DNA of 64,000 bases from Datisca glomerata (GCA_003255025.1 QANY01000230.1:1188863-1252862); one strand, 5' to 3'; numbered from the stretch's first letter, positions 47,935 to 59,118 are shown. Notes: generated by a model not told the origin, from the letters alone. Numbers and translations are program-made.

Positions 47935-48430
47935 TTTTCTGAGCTGATCTGATATGAGCTTGATGAGTTCTTCTATTCCACACTTTCTGAGCTCTTATGT
48001 TCTAAACTTTATGAACTCTTCTGGTCTAAGATTTATGAGCTTGTATGGTCTGAGCTCTCTGGGCTCTTCTGGTCTGAGCTTTCAGAGCTTTTCTGATATG
48101 AGCTCTTCTGGTCTGAGATTTTCTGATCTGAGCTTCCAGAACTTTTCTGATATGAGCTTTCTAAGATCTGAGCTCTCGAAGGGTCTGAGCTTTCAGAGCT
48201 TTTCTATTCTGAACTCTCTGAGCTTTCTGAGATATTCTGATCTGAGCTCTCGAAACTTTTCTGGTCTGAGCTTTCTGAGCTTTTCTGATATGAGCTCTCT
48301 AGCTTTTCTGATCCGAACTATTTGAGATCTTCTAATTTGAGCTCTATGAGTTTTTCTGGTCTGAGCTTTCTGATCTTTTCTGATCTGAGCTCTCTGAGCT
48401 TTTCTGATCTATGCTTTCTGAGCTCAACTT
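47935..48430. repeat. Short-period array rich in CTGAGCTTTCTGAGC
   Basis: Overlapping 12-30-bp repeats of gagcttttctgatatgag, ctctctgagctt and ttctggtctgag. The plus-strand ORF 47954-48325 (repeated Ser, Leu, Phe) only reflects the array. Confidence 0.85.
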
Positions 48431-48571
48431 TTAATATCTGCTCTGATTTTTTTCCTTGCTTGAAGCTTCCTCGGTAGCGACATTTCCATGGTGGCGATGC
48501 TGCCCCTCACATTTGGTGATGACGGCAGCGACCATTAACACAATTTTCCATATTCGATTCCACGAATAGAG

Positions 48572-48865
48572 TTAATAATTTTTTTTATAAATAAGAATTG
48601 TACAAAAAAATATTTTAAATGAATATGAATGAGTTTTACTGCTCTTCGCTTCCGTTTTTGATTTTGTAGTCATTTTCATTTCTGCTTCTGTTTTGAGTTT
48701 CTGTATTGCTGGATTTTCCATTCCTGCTTTCGTTTCGACTTCCATTTTCACTTTTTCTTTCATTTCCACTTCCGCTTCAGCTGTTGAGGGGGCGTTTGAT
48801 TTAATTTTGAGCGTTTTGGGAAGGGATTTCTTGAATTTTTCTCTCACTCTCAATGAAACCACCAA
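48572..48865 (-). other. Lys/Glu-rich ORF next to the PBS of the 6.8-kb element
   Basis: 97 codons on the minus strand (EAEVEMKEKVKMEVETKAGM), the first ATG overlapping the PBS region. It is repetitive and shows no known gag motif. It could be a remnant of a gag leader or chance. Confidence 0.3.
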
Positions 48866-48866
48866 A
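48847..48866 (-). promoter_or_regulatory. Primer binding site of the 6.8-kb element
   Basis: The minus strand reads TGGTGGTTTCATTGAGAG two bases inside the LTR end CCTTTACA. It differs by one base from the PBS of the 10.4-kb element. Confidence 0.72.
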
Positions 48867-49392
48867 TGTAAAGGAAAAAATCCACTGTCTTTGAGAATTG
48901 GTCATGAATTTTTTACATCATAATATGAAAATCAAGAGAATAATTTAAAGAGAGAGAAAATAATGCACCATGATTTACGTGAAAACTCTTTAAAGGGAAG
49001 AAAAACCATGAGGAGATTTTGATAGTATTTCATTATGGAGAAAGGGTTTACAAGGCTAATGAGTGTTGAAGGGTGTTGTCTCCCGTTTGGAGTTGCATCT
49101 TGCCTCTATTTATAGGCCTTCAATAGGTTACATAGAATCTAATATAACTTATCTAATTCTATATGAAAATATGATCAACAAAATATTCTCTGAGATCTAG
49201 CTAATCAACAATAACAACCAAGTGACTGTTGACCGTCTGATCAATCTAATTGTCTTGATTAACTTCTCTTTGGATTGACACGTCAGCAATCCATGTACTT
49301 TCATCTAATTGGTTGGTTCTCGCTCTATCTTCTCTTCGATGGAGTCTTCGATCTAGATCTTGTCATATGTCAGGTGAAATTATTCTTGTTCA
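48867..49392 (-). repeat. 5' LTR of the 6.8-kb element
   Basis: It runs from TGTAAAGGAA to ATTCTTGTTCA and aligns with 42545-43071. Confidence 0.88.
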
Positions 49393-49583
49393 CCTCAACC
49401 TCGACATAGATAGAATAAAGGAGACTTCGTAACGATGATAAATAATTGGGTAGCGAGGTTAACACATTCGTAGAAAAAGTTTACCTATCTTATGCCAGAA
49501 AAAGATGAAAAGAATAAGAAAACATTGATTTCAGCCCGTTAGGCCTCTTGTTGGCCAACCATGAAAGGTTCACCATTTTGGGT
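49393..49583. repeat. Distal copy of the MURE upstream duplication, second part
   Basis: It aligns with 51655-51855 (gttaacacattc, ttctag-type spacer, aaaacattgat, cctcttgttggcca, aaggttcacc). It is directly followed by the start of the proximal copy, so the two copies are head to tail. Confidence 0.82.
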
Positions 49584-49585
49584 AT

Positions 49586-49644
49586 CATGCTTAATTACTT
49601 GGCCATTTCATTATTCGATACCTTGCAAGTTCATAAGATGTTGT
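49586..49644. repeat. Proximal copy of the MURE upstream duplication, first part
   Basis: It aligns with 41839-41897 (catgcttaat, ttggccatttcattattcg, aagttcataagatgttgt). The copy is split by two stacked insertions and resumes at 51089. Confidence 0.8.
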
Positions 49645-50141
49645 ATAGAGGTGTGCATATTTTTTTCCGAACCGACCGAACCGAATTGAATTGAGCTGGT
49701 TCAATCGGTTCTTCTAATATAGTAATTGTAATCGATTTGGTTATTTTTAATAATCATATTTTTTGCTCGGTTATTTTTTCAATAACTCTGTAATCGGTTC
49801 TAACCGATTACAACCATTTTTTAATATATACTTTATATTATTAATTATTATTATTGAGTTGAATATTTGGATTTAGTATAATTAAAAATGAACGGAGGTT
49901 AGTGTATGGAGTAATGGAAACTATATTTGATTATTGATTTATTGATGTTTTCAGTTTAAAATTCTTGATGTTTTAAGAAGTTTTACAGGTGCAGTCGAAC
50001 CGGTTACAAGTAACCAAACTGAACCGATTACTTTAACTATATTCAATTCGGTTCGGTTCGATTTTATAGGTAACCGTTGAATTCGGTTCGATTACAAAAA
50101 CGCCTTACTAACCGACCGAAACCAAACCGTGCACACCACTA
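49645..50141. mobile_element. Foldback element with GGTGTGCA ends, about 0.5 kb
   Basis: The ends are agaggtgtgcat and, inverted, agtggtgtgcac. The sequence is full of ccgaaccgaaccg and its complement, ttcggttcggtt. The flanks are atgttgt at 49638-49644 and 50142-50148. GGTGTGCA-ended elements rich in the ACCGAACC motif are common in dicot genomes. It has no coding content. Confidence 0.75.
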
Positions 50142-50152
50142 ATGTTGTCTTT

Positions 50153-51080
50153 AGGGGTATAAGTAAAATAAAAAAGCATATTAAACCGAGCCGAACCGAG
50201 TCGGTTTGTCAATTTTTATTAATTCTCTTGCGGTCCAAGGGGTTAAAACCGCTCAAAACCGAACCGAACAGTAAATATTAAAACTGTAGTTATATCTCAT
50301 ATATTAGGTACTAGTGTAGTGGTTTGATCACATGTTTTCCAACATTCCTTGCACATGTTCGATTCTCCTTTAACCCTTTATCATAATTTTTTATTATATT
50401 TTTCTATACTTATGCAACAAACCATAAAGTAGCCCTAAGTTTTTACTAGTGTTGGAATTTCACTAGTTCTGCGCCGCCCCCCTCCCTCCCCCCTCCATCN
50501 TGTGTGCCTAGTTTCTCACCGATCTCAGACTACCTCACCCTCATTCCAGAAGCAACCTCTCACGCATCACCTTTAACTTATCTCGAACTCTCTTTCGTCG
50601 TCGCATCACCTCAGATTATGTCATTGTCACAACTGATCCAAACATCATTGTTGACGGTGATTTGTTCCACGACGATGAATCTACACCAAACATCGAGGAA
50701 TATTTGTTATACCATGAATCTATTGCATGATTTTAATAATTTTCATTTGTAAATAGTAATTACTTGTAATTTCTGTATAGAACTAGAGTAATTTTTAGTT
50801 TTAATGCTCATTACTTGTGATTTCTATGTAGAACAAGATTTTTTTTATTATTTTCTCTAATTTCTTGCATCAATTCTTTACCTTATCTTTTCCAGTTCGT
50901 GCTTGAATTCAGTAGTTTTCCATTGATGTATTTTTGTCGGTTCTGATTAACGATTTAGTTCAGTTAAATTTTTTTGTATATTTCGGTTCAGTTTGGTTTA
51001 ATATAATGAAAAATTGCATTTGCAGTTCAATTCTATAAAATTCTTTAAACCGCATCGAACCGAACTGATTACACCCATAA
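50153..51080. mobile_element. Foldback element with GGGTRTAA ends, about 0.93 kb
   Basis: The left end aggggtataag and the inverted right end atgggtgtaatcag carry the same accgagccgaaccgag-type motif. The flanks ttgtcttt at 50145-50152 and 51081-51088 are a perfect 8-bp duplication. It holds an N at about 50500 and a small ORF (50504-50752) without family features. Confidence 0.75.
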
Positions 51081-51088
51081 TTGTCTTT

Positions 51089-51855
51089 GTAATTAGTTAA
51101 TTCTTCATGTGAAAGCCACACGAGTCTTAAGTGAAAATTCGAGGGCAAACATACTCCTGCATTAAGTTAAAAATAAAACCAATTTTAACTCAATGGTTTG
51201 CTAACCGACACCATAAATTTTTTAACATATCACATAGTCTTGATAAACCTTTCCCTCATTTGATATTAAATATCATAATTGTGGAAAAACTAGAACGTTG
51301 ACGTTCTGTTTTTGAAGTTGTAAACTCACTTTAAGTTTATGAATAAAATGTGGACGTGTGACCTCTAAAGTCTTAACGGTAAACTAAAATGATATTTTTA
51401 AGATTTTAAACTTGTCGCATGCGAGTTTAGTGAATATCTTAAAAATAATGTCGTTAGAAGCACAGTTAAAACCAAATTTCAATTAATGGTTCAATAATTG
51501 ACATGATTGGATTTTTAAGAAGAAAAGAAAATCCATAAATGTGAGTTAAATAGTAAGTGATTTGATTTCCTCAGTCAATGTCAAGAGTTAAACTCCAACT
51601 ACTAACTCTCGAAGAGATTGTATTTCTACGTTGCATCATCCTCGGTATAATTACCTCTAAGCTTCGACACGATGACAAATAGGCAGTTAGTGGAGTTAAC
51701 ACATTCTTCTAGGAAGTTGAAAAAAAGACATTCTTCTAGAAGTTCTACCCATCTTATTCCAAAAAAAAAAGATTAAAAGAATTAGAAAACATTGATATCG
51801 GGCCCGTGGCTTGTTGGGCCCTCTTGTTGGCCAGCCCTAAAAGGCTCACCAGAAA
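51089..51855. repeat. Proximal copy of the MURE upstream duplication, second part
   Basis: It aligns with 41898-42540 and 49393-49575 and ends less than 100 bp before the MURE start codon, so it includes the promoter-proximal DNA. Confidence 0.84.
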
Positions 51856-51940
51856 AACACAGCGTTTCATATTTTTCAATTAAGGCCTTATCCCCTCCTA
51901 AACTCTCCACTCACTGTCACTCTGTCACTGAGTTACAGAC
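51795..51940 (+). promoter_or_regulatory. MURE promoter-proximal region and 5' leader
   Basis: Upstream of the ATG at 51941 lie gggccc (51800-51805) and tgggcc (51815-51820), which resemble site II (TGGGCY) elements frequent in promoters of plastid and housekeeping genes. The distal duplicate has cagcccgttaggcc here and lacks the TGGGCC. A C/T-rich leader (ctctccactcactgtcactc) leads to the start. No clear TATA box was found. The transcription start is unknown. Confidence 0.5.
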
Positions 51941-54900
51941 ATGGCTTTCACTTCCACCTTCCCATCACTTCCTCCCTTTCTATCTCCTCACCGGAGTTTT
52001 ATCTCATTAAAACCACAGCCTTACCCCCACGTCCTTCCTTCCATCCGAATTCGGGCTCCTGCTCCTTTCGCCATTGGACCTGACGGAAAGTTCTATCCGG
52101 ACCCATCGGAGGATGACCCACCAGAAGCTGCCGAGGATTCTGGTCATGGAGTTTCTAAGTTTCAACAAATATACCGCCAAGCCTCTCGTGCTCGGAAGGT
52201 CGAAGAGGATGATTTTAAGAAGCACCAGTCCACCTTCCTCTCCGCCATTGCTGACGTGGAAGACGCCCCCGACAATCCAGAGTCTCTGGATTCCGAAAAT
52301 GCCGGGGATGATTTGTTCGGTGAAATAGACAAAGCTATTGCTATGAAGCGCAAGGAGTTCGTGAAGCAGGGGCTGCTGAAGCCAAACCCGAAGAAAGGGA
52401 AAGTGGTTGAGGAAGAGGTCGTAGCAGGAATCGATGAATTGGAGCCTGAGGAGGTCGTTGATTTGGAGGAGATTAACGAACTTCATGGGCTTACAGTGAT
52501 ATCAGAGGACGAGGAAGAAGATGGTTCTGAGAATTTCGACGACCAGGTGGATGGATTGGGTAATCGGAGTCGTGAGTCGTCTTTAAATTCTTCGTTTGAT
52601 TTAGATTTTGATAGTTATGGAAAAATGAAGCCTAGGATTGTGGAACCTAAGTTCAAAATGACATTAGCTGAGCTTCTTGATGAGAGCAAGGTTGTTCCTG
52701 TTTCAGTTTATGGCAATTTAGAGGTAGAGATAACTGGAATTCAACATGACTCGAGGGTGGTTAACTCGGGCGATTTGTTTGTGTGCTGTGTTGGGATGAA
52801 AACCGATGGACACTTGTATTTAACCGAGGCTGATAAGAGAGGGGCAGTTGCTGTTGTAGCAAGTAAGGAGATTGATATAGAGGAAACTTTGGGCTGTAAA
52901 GCTTTGGTGATTGTGGAAGACACCAATGCAATTCTTCCGGCATTGGCTGCCTCTTTTTACAGGTACCCATCAAAGAACATGGCCGTGATTGGGATTACAG
53001 GGACAAATGGGAAAACAACTACTTCATATTTGATAAAAGGTATGTATGAGGCAATGGGATTAAGGACCGGAATGTTGAGTACCGTGGCTTACTATGTACA
53101 CGGAGACAACGAATTGGAAGCACCAAATACAACACCGGATGCTGTTTTGATCCAAAGTTTAATGGCGAAGATGCTCCATAATGGGACTGAAGCAGTTGTC
53201 ATGGAGGCTTCATCCCATGGACTGTCTTTAGGAAGGTGTAATGAAGTTGACTTTGATATTGCAGTTTTCACCAATTTAACAAGGGACCATATCGACTTCC
53301 ATGCTTCTGAAGAGGAATATAGGGAAGCCAAAGGCAAGCTTTTCTCTAGAATGGTAGATCCTGACCGGCACAGGAAGGTAGTTAACATTGATGACCCAAA
53401 TGCGTCTTTCTTCCTAGCTCAAGGAAGCCCTGATGTGCCTGTTGTAACCTTTGCAATGGAAAATAAAAATGCAGATGTTCAACCCTTGAAGTTTGAACTA
53501 TCTTTGTTTGAGACACAGGTTTTGGTGAATACTCCGCATGGTATATTAGAGATATCATCTGGGCTGCTCGGAAGGCATAACATTTACAATATTCTGGCTG
53601 CTGTGGCAGTTGGGATTGCGGTTGGAGCGCCATTAGAGGACATAGTTAGAGGGATTGAAGAGGTAGATGCTGTTCCTGGGAGGTGTGAGTTAATTGACGA
53701 GGAACAGGCATTTGGTGTGATTGTTGATTATGCTCATACTCCTGATGGTTTGTCTAGACTACTTGATTCTGTAAGGGAGCTTGGGCCAAAGAGGATCATC
53801 ACTGGTATGTCCCATGCTGAGATGTGCTGAAATTTTTGCGTAACACTATAATTTAATGGATTTCGAATCTGAAAATTGGTTATTGTGGTTTGCTGCCTAA
53901 AAAATTCGTTGGGCTGCTTTGTGTATAGATATGTTTATTTCGAGTGTGATCTTATCTGATCATCGTTTAATGTGGTTTCTGAAGTTTTTGGTTGTGGTGG
54001 TGAGAGAGATAGAGGGAAAAGACCCATGATGACAAAAATCGCAACGGATAAAAGTGATATTACGCTTCTTACTTCAGATAATCCAAGGAATGAAGATCCA
54101 TGTATGTATATCTAAGTATACTACATTTATGCCACTTTTACTGATACACTAATTTAACATTTGGTTGCTGAAGCAAATGCATGATGTACTAATATTTGAA
54201 ATACTTGATTTTGCCAGTGGACATATTGGACGATATGTTGGCTGGTGTAGGATGGACGATGCAGGATTATTTAAAACATGGAGAGAATGACTACTATCCT
54301 CCCCTTCCAAATGGTCACAGGCTTTTCCTACATGATATTAGACGTGTAGCTGTACGTGCCGCGGTTGCCATGGGTGAGGAAGGTGATATGATTGTAAGTT
54401 GCTTAAGCTCTTATCTTCTTCAGGTTTTAACAGACAAATTTAAATGCCATTTATGGGAAAGGAATATTCAGAGATTTCTCTTATTTTGGGGGGGGTGNGG
54501 AGGTCGGTCCGTACAGAGTTCCTGTTTGTAATACAATAAGCAGTTAGTCACCATGTTCACAGAAGGAATTACAAACTTCATGAGTTAAACAAAGTTGCCC
54601 CTCTTGGTTTGCCGAATTAGATGCCAAAATATGTACTAAAATTCTAAGGCATTAATTTAGACCGATTAAAACTAAAGAAAACCGTAAGAGTGTTGGGATT
54701 GGAAGAAAAACCAATGAACTTGAATACGATTATAAGTAAAACTCGTTATTCATGGCATTGAATTCCAAAAAGAGACATAGGAAGAGCTTAGTATATTTTT
54801 ACTTCCTTAGATGGGCAATGATCGCTGTCTGTTGAACTTCTTTTCATATTTTTTTTATGTTTCATTGCTTCTAAAATGTAGGTGGTTGCTGGTAAAGGCC

Positions 54901-55426
54901 ATGAAACATATCAGATAGAAGGTGAGAAGACAGAGTTCTTTGATGATCGGGAAGAGTGCCGAGAAGCACTGCAATACGTTGATGAGCTTCACCAAGCTGG
55001 AATTGACACAAGCGAATTTCCATGGCGGTAAGTTCTGTCAATCCTGATCATTACTAACTTGGCAAGAACCACATTTTTTGCAAATTTGTGGAATTTTAAA
55101 GTCGCACCACACATGACGTTGAGTTTTATGGGTCACTATCCGCTTCCTATAAAAACAAATTATTTGCTATTTGACTGATTATTGTGAAATCGATAATCAA
55201 GCAGCCATTCACACCCCTATTTGCTATTTAGAGTGTAAATATGGTTATACCAACTAACATCGTAAAGTAAATTCGCTCATTACCCCACATTTCTACATGA
55301 CATATAGGCAGGAAATGTGCATTTTTTCTCTTAATTGCTGATTAAGGATCTACTTAAACAAATTTTCTAGGATAGTTATGGTTTTTCTGTTGTCTTTGCT
55401 GATACAGGTTGCCAGAGAGTCATTGA
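51941..55426 (+). CDS. MURE: Plastid MurE-like Mur ligase (PAP11-type), five exons, 773 aa
   Basis: Exons: 51941-53804, 53985-54101, 54218-54393, 54882-55027, 55408-55426. All introns are GT-AG and phases match (1, 1, 0, 2), giving 773 residues and a TGA stop; the family in angiosperms is about 770. Residues 1-45 are rich in Ser and Pro with few acids, as in a plastid transit peptide. Residues 165-220 are an acidic plant-type insert. The Mur ligase N-domain starts near 240, the P-loop GTNGKTTT is at 354-361, NTTPD at 396-400, EASSHGL at 422-428, [10 protein letters not shown] near 447-456, and the DNPRNEDP motif at 653-660. Bacterial MurE adds diaminopimelate to UDP-MurNAc peptides. In angiosperms the protein is a component associated with the plastid-encoded RNA polymerase and is needed for chloroplast development; in moss it acts in plastid division. 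The first ATG is chosen because the transit peptide follows it. One N lies in intron 3. The gene looks intact. Confidence 0.93.
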
Positions 55427-56887
55427 TATAACTCAAAAGTTAGTCAGATTTTAGAAGCTATCCTCACACAGGGAGGACCACTGATGCATTCTACTTCTCA
55501 TCGCCATTGTAAGTTGGGGGTATCCCAGCTCATCACAGTTTAAAGGCATTGGATTTCTTCGGTCCAGTACTGGCAAGTTGACGCAAGTTGACTGCAGCTC
55601 AAATCTTGGGTTCAGAATATGATGGGGGAGATCGATGTAAAAGAAGCTGCTCGGGAGCAAGGTCCCGGTGTTCTATGATGACTCGCATGAACTTTGACAG
55701 CTTTTTCCATGAAAGGTAATTGTGCTGCTTCTGTTTGTGTAAAAATTGAGTTATCGGACAATATTCGCTGTAGTGTTAGGTTTGTAGCAAATTCTGGTTC
55801 ATTTGGTTCTCAAAAGTTCATACCAATGTGTTTATCATATGTGCCATGTTAATATAAAGTAGATAGGACTTGCTAGTTGTTATACCAAGAAAACATTATT
55901 CATTACAAGTCCGGTCAAATTACATGATAATGGTAAATTTCTACAATATTTAGGTGTATTCATTATTAGATCATTTCGTGTGATGTAATGTTAAGTGATT
56001 CAATGGTGGATACAGTCGCAGTATTTTAGTCTTATTATATCCCTATGGCATGATGCAAAGAAGCAACTATAGTTTGTTTTCCTTCTCAAGTTTTCCAGAT
56101 TTGGGTGTGAGTTTATGTTCTGGGGTGGTTGCAACTGTTTGCCAACTATTTTCTAAGGGGAACTCAACCATTTTTAGGCACTTACACCGATACTTGGTTC
56201 TGTGGTGAAATGTGGAAAGTAATTCATTGACTCTCCTAAATAATCTTACACTGATCAAGTTTTCGTCTAATTTTAGTGATTAGTGATGTAGTTGCACTCA
56301 ATCTTTCAGCCTTCAAATATCATCAGGGATGATAAAATAAGTTGATATAATAGTTAAACTCACGTCATGAAAAAATATTCGGTAATACTCATGTCAATTG
56401 CCTATACTGCAGTAGTTAAGCTCTCATATTCATGTCATGAGTTAGTGAGTTTCACTCGTAGTGCCCCCAATTGTCCTGCAGAATTTGTATCTTGTCTCTA
56501 AAAATTTTCAATTTTATCTGAAAAATTTTAGTCACTCTAGAATCATCTGACATTTATATTGTGGATGAGCTGACATAGCATCTAATGCTTATGTTATGTT
56601 CTAAATATTTATAAGATGATAATGCAAGACAGATGCGGATCCCACAAAAATAAAATGTAGTTTTTTTGGTCAAATTCAACTTTGTTTTCCATAATCTACA
56701 TGCAAAATTTTATAATAAAGTTATAAAGTTAGTGGGAAGTTTTATTTGGATAAAATTAATTAGTCTTTTGTAATTACATTTATCTTTCTATGATACGTAT
56801 TTAAGAGTATTATGATTAGAAGAATTTTTAATAATTGAAATAATAGTAGTCAGTGAACAATAATTATAATTCCGTCTTATACAGATT
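55427..56887 (+). other. MURE 3' untranslated region and downstream spacer
   Basis: The 3' UTR begins at 55427; AATATAAAG-like and AATAAA-poor sequence leaves the polyadenylation site undetermined. No other feature is supported up to the target site of the next element. The minus-strand ORFs at 55451-55660 and 56067-56258 show no family features. Confidence 0.5.
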
Positions 56888-58095
56888 ATTTACAAGGTTA
56901 AAATGTAAAATATATTTCTGCACTTTGATGAAACCGTAAATTATACCCTTACACTTTTTTATATTTTATATCTCTATATTTTGATTAAACTGTAAAATAT
57001 ATTTCTCCATGACGTTTTTTGTTAAATTTAACAGAAAAATTAACTCTATCTATTTTCCTCAATTTCCTCCATGATTTCCTTCAATTTTTCATCTTTTTAA
57101 GCCCTCATTTTTACTTTCAACAAATTTTTTAGATTTGATTTTTTTGCTTTCCTTAATGATATTTTTTTTGCTTTATTCTTAAAAAAATCTTCATTATTCT
57201 TAAAATATTTGCTTTATTCTTAAAAAAACTATTTCATTCATATGATTAAAAATATAATCCCTATTACTTGAAGAATTTTTGTGTAGATAGTTCTACTTAC
57301 AAGTTACTTCTATTTTGGATTGTTGCAATCCTAAAAAAATTTGTGAGAGAGTTTTTGTATTTTTAATTCATTTTTACTGTAACTTTATAATTTCTTCATC
57401 GTCTCTCCAATTTTTTTCTTCAAATTATGTAAAAAGACTCTTCATTTTTTTAATGACATTTTTTATAGGATTTGACGAAATTTGACTCTCCAAAAAATTC
57501 ATGATAGGTAGTGAAGATTGTTATATGACAAATATAATTCAAACATTTTATTCATTCTTTAAATTTTTTATTGAACTGAAGCTAAAGTCTCAATAATTTT
57601 TCATTAAAAATAAATTCATATGATTGGAAAAAATAAAAAATATAACTTAGTTTATTGAAATTTTTTAATGAAATATTTTTTGTAGCAGATTTTTTTATGA
57701 TGAATCATTTTTTGAGTAGTAGATTTTTTTATAGAATGAATCATATTGTTTTAAGAATGAAACAAAATTCGTTATAGTATAGTATGAATGAAACTGATTT
57801 TTTTAAGAATAAAGCAAAAAAATTCATTAAAAGAAAGTAAAAAATCAAATTTGAAAAATGTATTGAAAGTGAAAATGAATGCTTAAAATAGATGAAAATG
57901 GAGGAAATAAGGGAGCGAATTGAGGGAAATGGATGGAGTTAATTTTTCTGTTAAATTTAACCAAAAAAGTTATGGAGGAGTATTTATAGTTAGTCAAAGT
58001 GTAGGGATCTAAAAATATGAAAAAAAAATATAGGAGTATAGTTTGTAGTTTCATCAAAGTCTAAGAGTGTATTTTATATTTTAGCCCATTTACAA
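56888..58095. mobile_element. Long-TIR foldback element (1.19 kb) with 8-bp target duplication
   Basis: The element runs from 56896 to 58087. The left 310 bp (ggttaaaatgtaaaatatat, ctgcactttgatgaaac, gttaaatttaacagaaaaat) match the inverted right 310 bp (gggctaaaatataaaataca on the minus strand). The flanks are atttacaa at 56888-56895 and 58088-58095. Even the centre is largely self-complementary (ttctttaa... and gcaaaaaaa... strings). It is non-coding; Mutator-like or hAT-like origin cannot be decided from the 8-bp (possibly 9-bp) duplication. Confidence 0.85.
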
Positions 58096-58114
58096 ATATA
58101 AGAAAAAACGAAAG

Positions 58115-59118
58115 TATGGAACTATTATTCTCACCATCGCTCCAGATTTTAATATTAAACTTTCAGACCCAACTCTTTCTCAGAGACTGAAAGTTCAAGT
58201 TTAGATTGTTGGAGCAGAACAGGACTCCAGGGCCATCATGGCCACCCTGCATCATCAGATCATTTATCACCTCCAAAATTACTATTTTGACCTCCATTTC
58301 CCCAACTCCACTCAAGACGATCTTTTTGCTGTCTCTGACAATGCCGATGATACATCTATCATCCACATACCTCGGCACATCTCTAAAGATGAACTCACGC
58401 AACTGATGCCTCTCGAATGGATCAATAATTATGAACGCCAGTTTCATGCCATCCAACGAGATGTCCATACTTCTGCTCCTCCTCAGGTGCACCGTCTCCT
58501 AGATGGGACTATAAAAATCAGTTTTGCCAAACCTGGCACAGCAGAACCCTCCTCCTCAAGACACTTGTTTTCTGGAAGCATCTTAACCATCACTCATGCT
58601 TACACGCCCTCACGAAGTTACCCTCCTATAGCTTGGATTGATCATTCAGCTCAGCCTTGTTATGTTTCACATGTGAATGGACATTTTATATGAGATGTTG
58701 CCTTAGACAACTGCGACTGTGATGAGCTTGTTTGGGACGAAGCAGATTCCGATGATGAGCTCGGGTATCACAAGGTTTCTGCAACCTGCAAGAAGCCCAC
58801 CAAATCTTCTTGTCGCCAACAAGCTTCCCACTATCACTCCGACGATGATGATCACGGCTCCTCTCGCACTTCAACCCACTGGGTCCGACCATAACCCTCA
58901 GTTCCTTCTCAGCAACTTTCGTTATATGAGCTACTCAAAGAAGCTAGCCATATAGACTTTCTTCCAACACTGCATCCCAATCCGGTTTTCCCAGTCCAAT
59001 CTGTCCCTCGTCCTATTCCATGCCTTGCCATGATGGAATCTTATGACCAGGATTTTCCACCTTTGACTAGACGAACCAATCTAGCTACAAAAGTGTCTAC
59101 CCGACCATTCTCCATTCA
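58115..59118 (+). pseudogene. Second pararetrovirus fragment: movement-protein region, plus orientation
   Basis: It aligns with the reverse complement of about 37950-38980. The plus-strand frame at 58238-58693 reads YHLQNYYFDLHFPNSTQDDL, MPLEWINNYERQFHAIQRD and CYVSHVNGHFI. A stop at about 58204 and a TGA at 58692 interrupt it; further downstream the frame continues to about 58890. The ends are abrupt, with no repeat, so it is a separate short insertion. It starts 27 bp from the end of the foldback element at 58087. Confidence 0.8.

Larger units (their letters stand above)
42545..49392 (-). mobile_element. Non-autonomous LTR retrotransposon (LARD-like), 6.8 kb
   Basis: Two LTRs of about 526 bp enclose 5.8 kb without any gag, RT or integrase motif. 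The PBS and polypurine tract (minus strand GGGGGCAAAT, 43072-43080) are present. The interior is almost entirely tandem arrays. The flanks are cctta (42541-42545) and cctca (49393-49397), a near-match target duplication. It shares the PBS type and a 61-bp array unit with the 10.4-kb element. Confidence 0.82.

Noticed and set aside
47954..48325. 123-codon Ser/Leu/Phe repeat ORF
   Set aside because: A reading of a short-period DNA array inside a non-autonomous element.
50504..50752. 82-codon ORF inside a foldback element
   Set aside because: No homology signal, next to an ambiguous base, and inside a non-coding element.
52007..52486. 159-codon ORF antisense to MURE exon 1
   Set aside because: Shadow of the real coding frame, no independent evidence.
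51941..53830. MURE as a single-exon 629-residue gene ending at 53830
   Set aside because: The Mur ligase C-terminal domain continues through four further exons with correct GT-AG sites and phases; the stop at 53828 lies in intron 1.
58163..58492. 109-codon minus-strand ORF resembling the plus-strand ORF at 38594-38923
   Set aside because: Both are antisense shadows of the shared pararetroviral movement-protein segment.
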